From assembly GCF_003852535.1 (NCBI RefSeq), contig NZ_QAJP01000005.1:330403-394402 (forward strand): a stretch of DNA of 64,000 nucleotides, written 5' to 3'. Under the pieces are notes generated by a model. The model saw only the letters and a program-made list of their open reading frames with translations, had not been told where the DNA came from and made no database searches. This DNA is from Herminiimonas sp. KBW02. GTDB taxonomy: Bacteria > Pseudomonadota > Gammaproteobacteria > Burkholderiales > Burkholderiaceae_D. The translations under genes were made by a program, and so were the position numbers. Position 1 is the stretch's first letter; the number at the start of each line of letters is the position of its first letter. Positions 46,535 through 56,074 of this stretch are shown one piece after another.

Positions 46535-46540
46535 ATTATA
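46535..46540 (-). promoter_or_regulatory. -10 element upstream of prmA
   Basis: A consensus TATAAT on the minus strand, 29 bases before the prmA start codon. No good -35 is present at 16-18 bases, so it may need an activator or be fortuitous. Confidence 0.4.
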
Positions 46541-46583
46541 GGGGCTGTACGCCCGCAAGGGGCGGGGTGATGATAGTTTGTAT

Positions 46584-46620
46584 TCGCTGTAACAATCAAA
46601 CCGGTTGATTGTTACAGCGA
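46584..46620. repeat. 16-bp perfect inverted repeat between accC and prmA
   Basis: TCGCTGTAACAATCAA (46584-46599) and TTGATTGTTACAGCGA (46605-46620) are exact inverse complements around ACCGG. No T-run lies on either side. It is 29 bases past the accC stop on the minus strand and 79 bases upstream of prmA. It may be an operator, a factor-dependent terminator or an mRNA end stabiliser. Confidence 0.75.
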
Positions 46621-46648
46621 TAGGCTCGACGCCTGGGGATGATGCTGA

Positions 46649-48010
46649 TTACGATTTCGGCAAATCAGGTTTGTTTGCCAGTTTTTGCTCGAGGTAATGA
46701 ATGTTGGTGCCGCCTTCGATGAAGCGGGCATCCACCATCAGTTCACGATGCAATGGGATGTTGGTTTGTATGCCTTCGACTACCATTTCGGACAAAGCGA
46801 TTTGCATGCGCTTGATCGCTTGTTCACGTGTCGCGCCGTAAGAAATGACTTTGCCGACCATGGAATCATAGTTTGGCGGTACGTAGTAACCGGCGTAAGC
46901 GTGCGAATCAACACGGATGCCGGGACCACCAGGTGCATGCCAGGAAACGATCTTGCCTGGCGACGGTGTGAACTTGAACGGGTCTTCAGCGTTGATACGG
47001 CATTCGATAGCGTGGCCACTCAGGATCACGTCACGTTGACGGAAGCGGAGCTTTTCGCCGGCAGCAATGCGGATCTGTTCTTGTACGATATCAATGCCGG
47101 TAATCATTTCTGTCACCGGATGTTCAACCTGCACACGGGTATTCATTTCAATGAAGTAAAACTCGCCGTTTTCGTACAGGAATTCAAACGTACCCGCGCC
47201 GCGATAACCCATTTTGCGGCAAGCTTCTGCGCAACGATCGCCGATGCGTTCTATGGTTTTGCGTGGGATGCCAGGCGCCGGTGCTTCTTCCAGGACTTTT
47301 TGATGGCGACGTTGCATAGAGCAATCGCGTTCGCCCAGCCAGATGGCGTTTTTGTGTTCGTCGGCAAGGATCTGGATTTCCACGTGACGTGGATTTTCCA
47401 GGTACTTCTCCATATAGACTTCCGGATTGCCGAAAGCGGTGCCAGCTTCTGTCTTGGTCATGGTGACCGCGTTCAGCAGTGCTGCTTCGGTGTGCACGAC
47501 GCGCATGCCGCGTCCGCCACCACCGCCAGCTGCCTTGATGATGACCGGATAGCCGATCTTGCGTGCGACCTGGACGATTTCTTTCGGATCGTCCGGCAAT
47601 GCACCTTCAGAACCTGGTACGCATGGCACGCCAGCCTTGATCATTGCCTGTTTGGCCGACACTTTGTCGCCCATCATGCGGATCGATTCCGAGCGTGGGC
47701 CGATGAAGACGAAGCCGGATTGTTCTACACGTTCAGCAAAATCAGCATTTTCAGACAGGAAACCGTAGCCGGGATGGATCGCCTCGGCGTCGGTCACTTC
47801 TGCCGCGCTGATGATGGCCGGCATGTTCAGATAGCTTAATGTGGATGGTGCAGGGCCGATACAAACGGACTCGTCGGCCAGCTTGACGTATTTTGCATCG
47901 CGGTCCGCCTCGGAATGGACAACCACGGTTTTGATGCCCATTTCGCGGCAGGCGCGCTGTATTCTGAGCGCGATTTCGCCGCGATTGGCGATGAGGATTT
48001 TTTCAAACAT
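46649..48010 (-). CDS. accC: Biotin carboxylase subunit of acetyl-CoA carboxylase
   Basis: Carboxylates the biotin on AccB with ATP and bicarbonate, the first half of malonyl-CoA formation. The 453-residue ATP-grasp protein begins [20 protein letters not shown], with [14 protein letters not shown] near residue 82, the Gly-rich loop [15 protein letters not shown] near 159 and [24 protein letters not shown] near 275-298. Gene order aroQ-accB-accC is the usual one. Confidence 0.97.
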   Translation of the reverse strand: MFEKILIANRGEIALRIQRACREMGIKTVVVHSEADRDAKYVKLADESVCIGPAPSTLSYLNMPAIISAAEVTDAEAIHPGYGFLSENADFAERVEQSGFVFIGPRSESIRMMGDKVSAKQAMIKAGVPCVPGSEGALPDDPKEIVQVARKIGYPVIIKAAGGGGGRGMRVVHTEAALLNAVTMTKTEAGTAFGNPEVYMEKYLENPRHVEIQILADEHKNAIWLGERDCSMQRRHQKVLEEAPAPGIPRKTIERIGDRCAEACRKMGYRGAGTFEFLYENGEFYFIEMNTRVQVEHPVTEMITGIDIVQEQIRIAAGEKLRFRQRDVILSGHAIECRINAEDPFKFTPSPGKIVSWHAPGGPGIRVDSHAYAGYYVPPNYDSMVGKVISYGATREQAIKRMQIALSEMVVEGIQTNIPLHRELMVDARFIEGGTNIHYLEQKLANKPDLPKS

Positions 48011-48108
48011 AGTGGAAATTGGACTCGTCGTTATAAGGATGGAATCGAATCAGCAAAATGGGAGGGGCGGCGTATACGTTTGTTGTCTGCAGCCCCTGCA
48101 ACCATTTA

Positions 48109-48576
48109 TTAGCCGATGATAAACAACGGTTGGCCAAACTCGACCGGTTGGCCGTTTTCGACCAGGATTTCCTTGATGACGCCGGAAGCATCAGCATCGA
48201 TTTCATTCAAGAGTTTCATCGCTTCGATGATGCACAGGGTGTCGCCTTCTTTGACGACCGAGCCAACTTCAACGAATGCTGGCGAGCCTGGAGCGGAGGA
48301 GCGGTAGAAGCTGCCGACCATAGGCGATTTAACGACATGGCCTTTGATTTCCACTGGTGCTGCTGCAACTGGTGCTGCAGCGGCGACTGGTGCTGCTGCC
48401 GGTGCTGGTGCATATTGTGCAGGCGCGCCTTGCGGTTGCATCATGACTACCTGGCTTTGCGGAGCTGCCGAAGATTTGACGATACGGACTTTGCTTTCGC
48501 CTTCCGTGACTTCCAATTCAGCGATATCTGATTCTGCGACCAGATCAATGAGGGTCTTGAGCTTGCGTAAATCCAT
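48109..48576 (-). CDS. accB: Biotin carboxyl carrier protein of acetyl-CoA carboxylase
   Basis: Carries the biotin of acetyl-CoA carboxylase between the AccC and AccAD sites. It is 155 residues from [20 protein letters not shown]; the frame runs 16 codons further upstream but past the ribosome-binding site. A Pro/Ala/Gln-rich linker leads to the biotinyl domain, with the target Lys in [11 protein letters not shown] near residue 121. It lies 98 bases before accC and has a candidate promoter in the 79-base gap after aroQ. Confidence 0.97.
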   Translation of the reverse strand: MDLRKLKTLIDLVAESDIAELEVTEGESKVRIVKSSAAPQSQVVMMQPQGAPAQYAPAPAAAPVAAAAPVAAAPVEIKGHVVKSPMVGSFYRSSAPGSPAFVEVGSVVKEGDTLCIIEAMKLLNEIDADASGVIKEILVENGQPVEFGQPLFIIG

Positions 48577-48623
48577 GTGAATTTCCTTGGAAATTTTAGT
48601 TTTTATGATTGAAGATGGCGGCA

Positions 48624-48653
48624 ATTATAAGTCATTTGCCGACAAATGGTGAA
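48624..48653 (-). promoter_or_regulatory. Candidate promoter of accB-accC
   Basis: On the minus strand TTCACC (48648-48653), an 18-base spacer and TATAAT (48624-48629), 47 bases before the accB start. It lies between aroQ and accB, so accBC can be made without aroQ. Confidence 0.5.
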
Positions 48654-48655
48654 AT

Positions 48656-49093
48656 TTAGAGCTTTTTGAGCGCAAAAGAGATAGCTGCTGCATATCCTTC
48701 GGTGCCCAATCCGCAGATCACGCCGACAGCGATGCCGGACAGATAGGAATGATGGCGAAATGCTTCGCGCTGGTGAATGTTGGAAACGTGAATTTCCACA
48801 AATGGTATGGCAACGCCTGCCAATGCATCGCGCAATGATACGCTGGTATGCGTAAGTCCGCCCGGATTTATCACGATGGCGTCTATACCTTCTTTTTTCG
48901 CGGCCTGGATGCGGTCTATCAACGCACCTTCGTGATTGCTCTGGAAGGTAGTCAACTTCGCACCGGCTTGCGCAACCTGTTCGCTGGCAGCGCGTTCCAC
49001 ATCAGCAAGTGTGGTGGCGCCATAGACTTCAGGCTCGCGCGAACCCAGTAAATTCAGGTTCGGGCCGTTTAATAAAAGAATATTTTTTGCCAT
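48656..49093 (-). CDS. aroQ: Type II 3-dehydroquinate dehydratase
   Basis: The third step of the shikimate pathway, removing water from 3-dehydroquinate. The 145-residue protein has the family's start [38 protein letters not shown] with its substrate Asn near residue 76, and [19 protein letters not shown] with the catalytic His region. The pathway partner aroE is far off at 56069. The position before accB is a common one. Confidence 0.97.
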   Translation of the reverse strand: MAKNILLLNGPNLNLLGSREPEVYGATTLADVERAASEQVAQAGAKLTTFQSNHEGALIDRIQAAKKEGIDAIVINPGGLTHTSVSLRDALAGVAIPFVEIHVSNIHQREAFRHHSYLSGIAVGVICGLGTEGYAAAISFALKKL

Positions 49094-49176
49094 GGAGATG
49101 CAACTCCGTTTGCAGACGATGGCGGCATTTTGCCGCTAAATGGCGTTGATTGGCAAGGAAAAAACTTGCTTGTGGC

Positions 49177-49698
49177 TTAAAGAGCAGCGATGTCGGCACG
49201 CAACTGATCCATCTTCAGGCGGCCCAGATAGGTCTTGCGCACGTCGCCTTTCGGGCCAATGATCACGGTAAAAGGCAGGCCGCCAGCCTGGTTGCCGAAT
49301 TGGCGCGACAGTTCGCTGCCGGTCAGTCCGGCTATATAAAGCGGGTAGGTGATTTTATATTTGGCGGCGAATTCGCGGATATTGCTCGGCGAGTCTATGC
49401 CGATGCCGAGGATCTGGATGTTCTTTCCGGCCAGCTCTGTTTGTAATTCCGTCAATTCAGGCATTTCTTCCACGCAGGGTGCACACCACGTTGCCCAAAA
49501 GTTAACGATCAGGGTTTTGCCATGGTATTCACCCAAGCTATGTGTTTTGCCGTTGCTGTCTTCCATGTTCTGCGCGAAGAAGTTGGCGACGGCGGGAGAT
49601 TCGGGATTGGCCGGACGGTGGTGTTTGGCACCGAAGTAGATGCCGAAGGCAGCAAAGAATACGGCGATAGTGGCGAACAAAAAGACATTACGTTTCAT
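49177..49698 (-). CDS. TlpA-like thioredoxin, membrane anchored
   Basis: A periplasmic thiol-disulphide reductase of the TlpA/ResA type, 173 residues. A signal or membrane anchor (NVFLFATIAVFFAAFGIYFGA) is followed by a thioredoxin fold with the active site NFWATWCAPCVEEMPEL near residue 73. A cis-Pro in GGLPFTVII is present. The usual partners for cytochrome c maturation are not adjacent, so its substrate is unknown. It is 2 bases after the gene upstream, so the two are co-transcribed. Confidence 0.85.
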   Translation of the reverse strand: MKRNVFLFATIAVFFAAFGIYFGAKHHRPANPESPAVANFFAQNMEDSNGKTHSLGEYHGKTLIVNFWATWCAPCVEEMPELTELQTELAGKNIQILGIGIDSPSNIREFAAKYKITYPLYIAGLTGSELSRQFGNQAGGLPFTVIIGPKGDVRKTYLGRLKMDQLRADIAAL

Positions 49699-49700
49699 AT

Positions 49701-50315
49701 TTACTCATTTTCCTCGGATAGCAGTGCGCGCACTGATTCTATATCAGCACGCTCGGCACGACCGGATGGGGATTTCTTTAGCGCACCGCGCAGATCGTCT
49801 TGGTTATATAGCGCCAGGTGCACGCCTTCCTGTTGCCACAGAAAACTCAGGGTTTCTACAGGTTCGTTATGGCCTTTGAAGTGGTTGGATTCCGAGACGT
49901 CGAAGTCCACGCCCTTATTTAATAGATAGATTTCTACGTCTTTCGGGCTTTCCGCGAACAATTGCAGGTGGATTTCCGAGTGTTCGCCTGCGGTACCGTT
50001 CAGGATTGCGCCGGTCAGGTGCGGCTGGAACGGCGCCAGTTCGGTCATCAGGCGCACTGCGAGTTGGCGTAAATGCAATAAACGAGCGGGCTGGGTGTCG
50101 CCGAAAAACAGCTCGTTATATACGCGCACTTCGTCTTCGATCTGGCTGTTGTCCGGCAGCACATTACCACGCACCTTGCTGTTGCCCAGTATCTGTTTGA
50201 CGGCTTTGCGTTTGGCCGTGCCGTAGTCAACGCCATCTTCGGCGATCAGGCGTGCAGCGGCTGCGGCTATTTCAGCACGCAGCAATTCAGTATCGGTCAA
50301 AGGGGGTGTCGGCAT
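49701..50315 (-). CDS. Conserved protein of unknown function
   Basis: A 204-residue cytoplasmic protein that I do not recognise with certainty. An Ala-rich N-terminal helix (IAAAAARLIAEDGVDYGTAKRKA) is followed by a region LPDNSQIEDEVRVYNELFFG and a mixed domain containing LTGAILNGTAGEHSEIHLQLFAESPKDVEIYLL. That domain resembles a nucleotidyltransferase-like substrate fold, but without a clear GS...DxD motif. In related genomes it is sometimes named after the mpl gene next door, probably wrongly. It is divergent from mpl, 74 bases away, and upstream of the TlpA-like gene. Confidence 0.6.
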   Translation of the reverse strand: MPTPPLTDTELLRAEIAAAAARLIAEDGVDYGTAKRKAVKQILGNSKVRGNVLPDNSQIEDEVRVYNELFFGDTQPARLLHLRQLAVRLMTELAPFQPHLTGAILNGTAGEHSEIHLQLFAESPKDVEIYLLNKGVDFDVSESNHFKGHNEPVETLSFLWQQEGVHLALYNQDDLRGALKKSPSGRAERADIESVRALLSEENE

Positions 50316-50389
50316 GGTGCGATTGATACTCCCGCCGACATAGGCCCGTCGTCGGGTAAAATCTCGTTAATTCAATCCGAAATTGTACA

Positions 50390-51763
50390 ATGCATATCCA
50401 CATACTTGGCGTTTGCGGCACCTTCATGGGTGGTTTGGCAGTTCTGGCTAAGGCCGCTGGCCATACGGTTACCGGATGCGACGCGAACGTCTATCCGCCT
50501 ATGAGTACCCAGCTTGAAGCGCAAGGCATCAAGCTGATCGAAGGTTACGGTCCTGAACAGATCAGCCTGTCTCCCGATTTATATGTCATCGGCAACGTCG
50601 TCTCGCGCGGCAATCCATTGATGGAAGAAATCCTCAATCGTGGTCTGCCATATACTTCCGGTCCGCAATGGATAGGTGAGCACATCCTGCAAGGTAAGTG
50701 GGTGCTCGCTGTTGCCGGTACGCACGGTAAAACCACGACTTCGTCGATGCTGGCGTGGATACTGCAAGATGCAGGCTACGATCCCGGCTTCCTGATCGGT
50801 GGCGTGCCGATGAACTTTGGCATCTCCGCGCGCCTGTCCGGCAGCGGCAAGGAATCGTCGTTCTTCGTGATCGAGGCGGATGAGTACGATACCGCCTTCT
50901 TCGACAAGCGCAGCAAGTTCGTGCACTACCACGCGAAGACGGCGATCCTGAATAACCTGGAATACGACCACGCTGATATTTTCCCGGACCTGCATGCCAT
51001 CGAAACGCAATTCCATCACCTGGTGCGCACCGTGCCCGGCGTAGGTCGCGTGATTGCGAATGGCCGCGAAGCTTCGTTGCAACGCGTGTTGCAACGTGGG
51101 TGCTGGAGCGAGAGTGAATGGTTTGGCGGCAAGGATGGCTGGTCGCTGACCACGCACGACGATGGTAATTTCGATGTGATCTTCAATGGTGAGTTGCAAG
51201 GTACGGTGCACTGGTCGCTGACCGGCGAACACAACCGCATGAATGCGCTGGCTGCCATTGCTGCTGCGCGCCACGTTGGCGTATTGCCGGCACAGGCGAT
51301 CGCCGCGCTCGGACAGTTTGAAAACGTCAAACGACGCATGGAGCTGCGCGGTACGGTCAATGACATCGCTGTCTATGATGACTTTGCGCATCATCCGACT
51401 GCTATTGCGACGACGGTCGAGGGCTTGCGCAAAAAGGTCGGCAACGCACGCATACTCGCCGTGCTGGAACCGCGCTCGAATACGATGAAGCTGGGCACCA
51501 TGAAAGAAGCATTGCCCGGCAGCCTGGTTGATGCTGACCTGGTCTTTGGTTATGGTGCCAGCGGCAGCGGCAAGGATGCGCTGGGCTGGGATCTGGCGGA
51601 AGCTCTGGCGCCGTTGGGCGACAAGGCACGTGCGTTTAATGACTTGCCAACTCTGGTGCAAGCCATTGCACAAAGTGCACAAACGGGCGATCAGGTTCTG
51701 GTCATGAGTAATGGTGGCTTTGGCGGCGTGCACCAAAAGATTCTGGATGCGCTGGCTAAATGA
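50390..51763 (+). CDS. mpl: Murein tripeptide ligase Mpl
   Basis: Joins recycled L-Ala-D-Glu-meso-DAP to UDP-MurNAc, letting wall peptides be reused. The 457-residue Mur ligase begins MHIHILGVCGTFMGGLAVLA, typical of Mpl, with P-loop [14 protein letters not shown] near 109-122, FVIEADEYDTAFFDKRSKFVHY and YDDFAHHPTAIATT. It goes with AmpD (36198), which releases the tripeptide. It overlaps the next gene by 4 bases (ATGA). Confidence 0.96.
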   Translation: MHIHILGVCGTFMGGLAVLAKAAGHTVTGCDANVYPPMSTQLEAQGIKLIEGYGPEQISLSPDLYVIGNVVSRGNPLMEEILNRGLPYTSGPQWIGEHILQGKWVLAVAGTHGKTTTSSMLAWILQDAGYDPGFLIGGVPMNFGISARLSGSGKESSFFVIEADEYDTAFFDKRSKFVHYHAKTAILNNLEYDHADIFPDLHAIETQFHHLVRTVPGVGRVIANGREASLQRVLQRGCWSESEWFGGKDGWSLTTHDDGNFDVIFNGELQGTVHWSLTGEHNRMNALAAIAAARHVGVLPAQAIAALGQFENVKRRMELRGTVNDIAVYDDFAHHPTAIATTVEGLRKKVGNARILAVLEPRSNTMKLGTMKEALPGSLVDADLVFGYGASGSGKDALGWDLAEALAPLGDKARAFNDLPTLVQAIAQSAQTGDQVLVMSNGGFGGVHQKILDALAK

Positions 51764-52344
51764 TTTTGTATCTGCACGGTTTCCGTTCTTCCCCGCTGTC
51801 ATATAAAACCAGTCTGCTGGCTGCCCGTATGCAGGCGCTGGGGCGCGGTGCCGAATATATTTGTCCGCAACTGCCTGCTTCGCCACGTGAGGCGATCGCA
51901 CTGGCATTGTCGATTGCGCAGGATATTCCGCCTGCCGGGCTCACGCTGATCGGTTCTTCGCTCGGTGGTTTTTATGCGGCCTGGCTGGCAGAGCGACTGG
52001 GCTGTCGGGCTGTCATGCTCAATCCTGCCGTGCACGCAGCACGCGATCTGGCGAGCCAGGTTGGTGTCAAAACGCAATATCACTCGAATGAGGCATTTGA
52101 ATTCAAGCGCGAGTATATTGATGAATTGGCGGCGCTGGCGGTACCTGCGATTACGCAAGCGGAGCGCTATTTCCTGATAGCAGCAACTGGTGACGAATTG
52201 CTCGACTGGCGCGAAATGGTCGCGCAGTTCGCAGGCGCCAGGCAGCGCGTGATAGAAGGCAGCGACCACGGTATTTCAGACTTTGCAGATTATGCAGATG
52301 AGGTGCTGGCCTTTTGCGGTGTTGACGTTGGAGCAGGGCAGTGA
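51760..52344 (+). CDS. YqiA-like alpha/beta hydrolase (esterase)
   Basis: A 194-residue hydrolase of the YqiA/UPF0227 group. It starts MILYLHGFRSSPLSYKT (oxyanion region), has the nucleophile elbow LIGSSLGGFYAAWLAE near residue 66, an Asp region LIAATGDELLDWREM near 145 and a His in VIEGSDHGISDFADY near 170, so the triad appears complete. The natural substrate is unknown. It overlaps mpl and ubiC by 4 bases each, so all three are coupled. Confidence 0.85.
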   Translation: MILYLHGFRSSPLSYKTSLLAARMQALGRGAEYICPQLPASPREAIALALSIAQDIPPAGLTLIGSSLGGFYAAWLAERLGCRAVMLNPAVHAARDLASQVGVKTQYHSNEAFEFKREYIDELAALAVPAITQAERYFLIAATGDELLDWREMVAQFAGARQRVIEGSDHGISDFADYADEVLAFCGVDVGAGQ

Positions 52345-52937
52345 AGAGCGAGGCCGGAACACATCGCTCTGTCATGCACGCGAATTGGTTTTCGCATGTC
52401 AACGGGGTGCAGCCGTCGTCGCAGATGCGTGGCTGGCTAACTGATGAGATGTCGCTGACGATGAAGCTGGTGGCGCGCTGCGAGCAATTCCGTATACGCC
52501 GCCTGGTGCAACAACAGGCGATGGTGTTAGCGGATGAATATGAGATGGTCGCGTTGCCGCGTCGTCTGCAGGTGCAGGAACGCGAAGTATTGCTGTGCTG
52601 CGATGAAAACCCAGTCGTCTATGCGCACACAATAGTGCCGCTGTCAGCGACCGCTTCTGACTGGCCTTTTTTCGGCACGCTGGGTGAGCGCTCATTGGGC
52701 ACCACCCTGTTTGGAGACCCCAAGGTCTGGCGCGGTGAGCTTGAATATGCGCGTCTGTCGGCACAGCATCCATTGGTGGTGCGCGCGGCGGCAGCGCTCG
52801 GTCAGGCATTGCCTGCACCGTTATTTGCGCGTCGTTGTTTGTATCGTCGCGGCCAGGGTTTGTTACTGGTGACAGAAGTTTTTCTCCCTAATCTGGCTAC
52901 GATCCGGCAGAATCCGCACGCCGAGAGGAAAAGCTAA
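52341..52937 (+). CDS. ubiC: Chorismate lyase
   Basis: Cuts chorismate to 4-hydroxybenzoate and pyruvate, the first step of ubiquinone synthesis. The 198-residue sequence has the family's WLTDEMSLTMKLVARCEQFRI start region, LPRRLQVQEREVLLCCDENPVVYAHTIVP and GERSLGTTLFGDPKVWRGELE, which holds substrate residues. The start is a GTG that overlaps the esterase stop; ATG at 52374 (MHANWFSH) is an alternative. It fits with ispB (21239), which makes the side chain. Confidence 0.88.
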   Translation: MKSEAGTHRSVMHANWFSHVNGVQPSSQMRGWLTDEMSLTMKLVARCEQFRIRRLVQQQAMVLADEYEMVALPRRLQVQEREVLLCCDENPVVYAHTIVPLSATASDWPFFGTLGERSLGTTLFGDPKVWRGELEYARLSAQHPLVVRAAAALGQALPAPLFARRCLYRRGQGLLLVTEVFLPNLATIRQNPHAERKS

Positions 52938-53047
52938 ATAACACAGCGCAAGCATGCGCTTAATCCATGCAGCAATCTATCCCGTGTTACGCGGGAGTGA
53001 TTGCAGGTGCAGCAGTTCAAAGAACTATTAAATAAGCAAAGTATTGA

Positions 53048-55117
53048 ATGAATCTATTTTTTGATGAATCCGGCGACTTCAAAGCCGGCGTCGCGATGTC
53101 GCAGCAAGGTGAGGCGTATCAGGTTGAACTGCCTACGGGCAAACGCAGCAAAGTGAGATCCAAGGATGTCCTGCTGCAATTTGCCAGCCCAGCGCCAGCG
53201 GAATTCATGACGGATGCGCAAGCCATTGCCGCGGATATCGATCTCGATTTTCTGTGGGAAGTGGCGGGCCAGGAAGAATTTGGTTTTGCAGAATTGGGTA
53301 CTGAATATTTTGGCCATGAACCCAAACCGCATGAAGCGGCCGGGTTGATACTGCGTTTGCATGCGGCGCCGATTTACTTCTATAAAAAAGGCAAGGGCCG
53401 TTACAAGGCGGCGCCGGAAGCATCGTTGAAAGCGGCGTTAGCGGGCGTCGAGAAAAAACGCCAGCAAGCTTTGGTGCAAGCGCAGTACGTAGAAGAATTA
53501 AAAGCCATGCGCTTGCCGGAAAGCATGCGTCCTATCGTGTTGCAGCTTTTATTCAAGCCGGATAAAAACTCCATCGAGTACAAGGCACTGGATGCCGCCT
53601 GTACGGAATTGCAAATGGCGCCGCAGCGCCTGATGCTGGCAGTAGGTGGTATTCCATCGGCCAAGGATTTGCACTTCTCCAAATTCCTGTTTGAGTCTTT
53701 CCCTAAAGGCATAGGCTTCCCTGACATCAGCTTGCCGGTTTTGCCGGAATTGCCTGTGGCCGATGTGCAGGCATTTTCGATTGATGATGTCACTACCACA
53801 GAGATCGATGATGCGATGTCGGTGACCCGCCTGCCGGATGGCAAGGTGTGTGTCGGCATCCATATCGCTGCTCCTGGGCTGGGTATCAAGCGCGACGATG
53901 CGCTGGATGTGATTGCACGTCAACGCCTGTCTACCGTGTATATGCCCGGTGACAAGATCACCATGCTGCCGGACGAACTGGTGGAAGAGTACACGCTGGC
54001 AGAAGGCCGGGTTTGCCCTGCGCTGTCCTTGTACGTCACGCTCGATCCGAGCGACTGGTCAGTAATCAGTAGCGAGACACGCGCCGAACGCGTGCCTATC
54101 GCGGCCAATCTGCGCCACAACGATCTCGATGCCTATGTCACCGAAGACAACCTGGCGGCGGACGTCGGCGATTATCCGTACAAGGAAGATATTGCGCTGC
54201 TGTGGAAATGGGCGCAGGTGCTGGAGCAGGGACGTATGGCCAAGCGTGAAAGCTTTGGCTTGCGGCCGGAACAAAACAATCGTGTCGATTTCAACTTCTA
54301 TGTTGAAAACGATGTGGTTTCGATTCAGCGTCGCAAACGCGGCGCACCGCTGGATAAAATCGTCGCCGAACTGGCGATCCTGACCAATAGCAGCTGGGGC
54401 AAGTTATTGCACGAGCACGGTGTGCCGGGTATTTACCGCGCGCAGGGTGGCGGTTCCGGCAATGGCTGGGCGGCAAAAATGCAAGTGCGTATGCAAACAC
54501 ATGCAGCGCCGCATCAGGGCCTGGGCGTCGATCAATATGCATGGAGCACTTCGCCCTTGCGTCGGTATACCGACCTTGTTAATCAATGGCAAATCCTGGC
54601 ATGTATAGAACACGGTGTGACTGCACCGCTGGTCGCGCCGTTCAAACAGCGTGACGCGGATTTGTTTGCAATTGTGTCGGCATTCGATGCTGCCTACAGC
54701 GCGTACGGTGCATTCCAGACAGACATGGAACGTTACTGGTGCTTGCGCTGGCTGAGCCAGGAAAAAGGTGCAGCCGAGACCCTGAAGGTCGAGGCGGCGG
54801 TACTGAAAGAAGAAATACTGCGCCTGATGGATATACCATTGGTCATCAAGCTTTCCGGCATGCCGCAACTGGCTCGCGGTTCGCAGGTCAAGCTGGATTT
54901 GCTGCGCTGGGATGAAGTGGATCTGACCGTTGAAGCGCGCTTGCTCGATATCATTCAGGATGCGGGTGCGAACGCAGCAACTGCTGATGAGCTGGATGAG
55001 GACATGACGGACGATATGATGGAAGGCGATGCCGAGCCGGTACCGCCGGAGCCGGAATTGCAGGAAGCGCCGCCGCCAAATGCAGAGCCCGCACAAGAAG
55101 GTAATGCGAATCCGTAG
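53048..55117 (+). CDS. RNB-domain ribonuclease (RNase II-like)
   Basis: A 3'-to-5' exoribonuclease candidate of 689 residues. The N-terminal part (to about 220) is not a normal cold-shock pair but a helical domain, like that of the Deinococcus RNase II. The RNB core from about 240 has the metal site as IDDVTTTEIDDAMSV (D246, E252, D254, D255), where E. coli RNase II has Asp at the E252 position. STSPLRRYTDLVNQWQI holds the catalytic Arg region. A degenerate S1-like region and an acidic, Pro-rich tail of about 45 residues end it. No neighbour gives a specific role. Confidence 0.85.
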   Translation: MNLFFDESGDFKAGVAMSQQGEAYQVELPTGKRSKVRSKDVLLQFASPAPAEFMTDAQAIAADIDLDFLWEVAGQEEFGFAELGTEYFGHEPKPHEAAGLILRLHAAPIYFYKKGKGRYKAAPEASLKAALAGVEKKRQQALVQAQYVEELKAMRLPESMRPIVLQLLFKPDKNSIEYKALDAACTELQMAPQRLMLAVGGIPSAKDLHFSKFLFESFPKGIGFPDISLPVLPELPVADVQAFSIDDVTTTEIDDAMSVTRLPDGKVCVGIHIAAPGLGIKRDDALDVIARQRLSTVYMPGDKITMLPDELVEEYTLAEGRVCPALSLYVTLDPSDWSVISSETRAERVPIAANLRHNDLDAYVTEDNLAADVGDYPYKEDIALLWKWAQVLEQGRMAKRESFGLRPEQNNRVDFNFYVENDVVSIQRRKRGAPLDKIVAELAILTNSSWGKLLHEHGVPGIYRAQGGGSGNGWAAKMQVRMQTHAAPHQGLGVDQYAWSTSPLRRYTDLVNQWQILACIEHGVTAPLVAPFKQRDADLFAIVSAFDAAYSAYGAFQTDMERYWCLRWLSQEKGAAETLKVEAAVLKEEILRLMDIPLVIKLSGMPQLARGSQVKLDLLRWDEVDLTVEARLLDIIQDAGANAATADELDEDMTDDMMEGDAEPVPPEPELQEAPPPNAEPAQEGNANP

Positions 55118-55177
55118 CAGCAGACCGGCTTTGCCGTAAAATTCATTCTTTTAAATACTATTGTCCAACGCCTGCAC

Positions 55178-56068
55178 GTGAAGTCACTTTTCCAGAACCG
55201 CTTTTTGACTGCTGCCGTCACGATTTCCGTGCTGGCGCATGCGGCGTTGCTGGCCGTGCACTTCACGCCGCCTGAAGCCTTCAAGTTCAAGCCGACTGAT
55301 CCTGGGCTGGAAGTCATTCTGGTCAATGCCAAGCATGACAAGCAACCGTTGAAAGCGGATGCGCTGGCGCAGGCGAATCTGGATGGTGGCGGCAATGCCG
55401 ATGCCGGACGTGCCAAATCGCCTTTGCCTGATTTGCGCAAGAGCGAGGATGGCGATAGTGCGAAGGCAGCGCGTCGCAAGATAGAAGAACTGGAACGGCA
55501 TCAGCAAAAACTGCTGGCGCAGATGGAAACGAAAACACCTGTACACACGCCAAAAGTCAGCGATGTGGAACCGGTGAAGGATGTGCCGCTACAGCGTAAC
55601 GCGACGGATATGCTGGACAGCGCAAAAGCCTTGTTGCGGCGCGAAGCGGAAATCTCGCGCAGCATAGAGGAATACAACAAGCGGCCGAAGAAAACCCAGG
55701 TTACGCCGAGTACGCGCGAAGTTGGGTATGCGGCTTACTACAAAGCCTTGCAGGATCGCATCGAAAAAAACGGCACATTGAATTTCCCGCAAAAAGACGG
55801 CAAGAAACTCTATGGCCAGTTGGTGGTGTACATCCCTATCTTCCAGGATGGCACCATTTATATGAAGGAAGGCGGACCACGGGTCGAGCGCACGTCGGGT
55901 AATCCGGCGCTGGACCAGGCTGCACTGAATATCGTGCGGCGCTCCGCACCTTTTGGCAAGTTCCCGGACAATATGCGCTCAGTCGGCAAGGACGATGTGT
56001 GGGAAATTATTACGCGCTTCAACTTCACGCGTGATGATGCATTGCAAACCGAAACACGAGGGCAATGA
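55178..56068 (+). CDS. TonB-family protein
   Basis: A 296-residue envelope protein with an N-terminal membrane segment (LTAAVTISVLAHAALLAVHF), a Lys/Glu/Gln-rich helical linker with a likely coiled coil at about residues 85-150, and a C-terminal TonB-like domain (VYIPIFQDGTIYMKEGG...FGKFPDNMRSVGKDDVWEIITRFNF). TonB transmits energy to outer-membrane receptors with ExbB and ExbD, neither of which is nearby. It starts with GTG; ATTCTTTTAAATACT lies upstream. It could instead belong to another system; it is 6 or fewer bases from aroE. Confidence 0.8.
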   Translation: MKSLFQNRFLTAAVTISVLAHAALLAVHFTPPEAFKFKPTDPGLEVILVNAKHDKQPLKADALAQANLDGGGNADAGRAKSPLPDLRKSEDGDSAKAARRKIEELERHQQKLLAQMETKTPVHTPKVSDVEPVKDVPLQRNATDMLDSAKALLRREAEISRSIEEYNKRPKKTQVTPSTREVGYAAYYKALQDRIEKNGTLNFPQKDGKKLYGQLVVYIPIFQDGTIYMKEGGPRVERTSGNPALDQAALNIVRRSAPFGKFPDNMRSVGKDDVWEIITRFNFTRDDALQTETRGQ

Positions 56069-56074
56069 GTGAGT

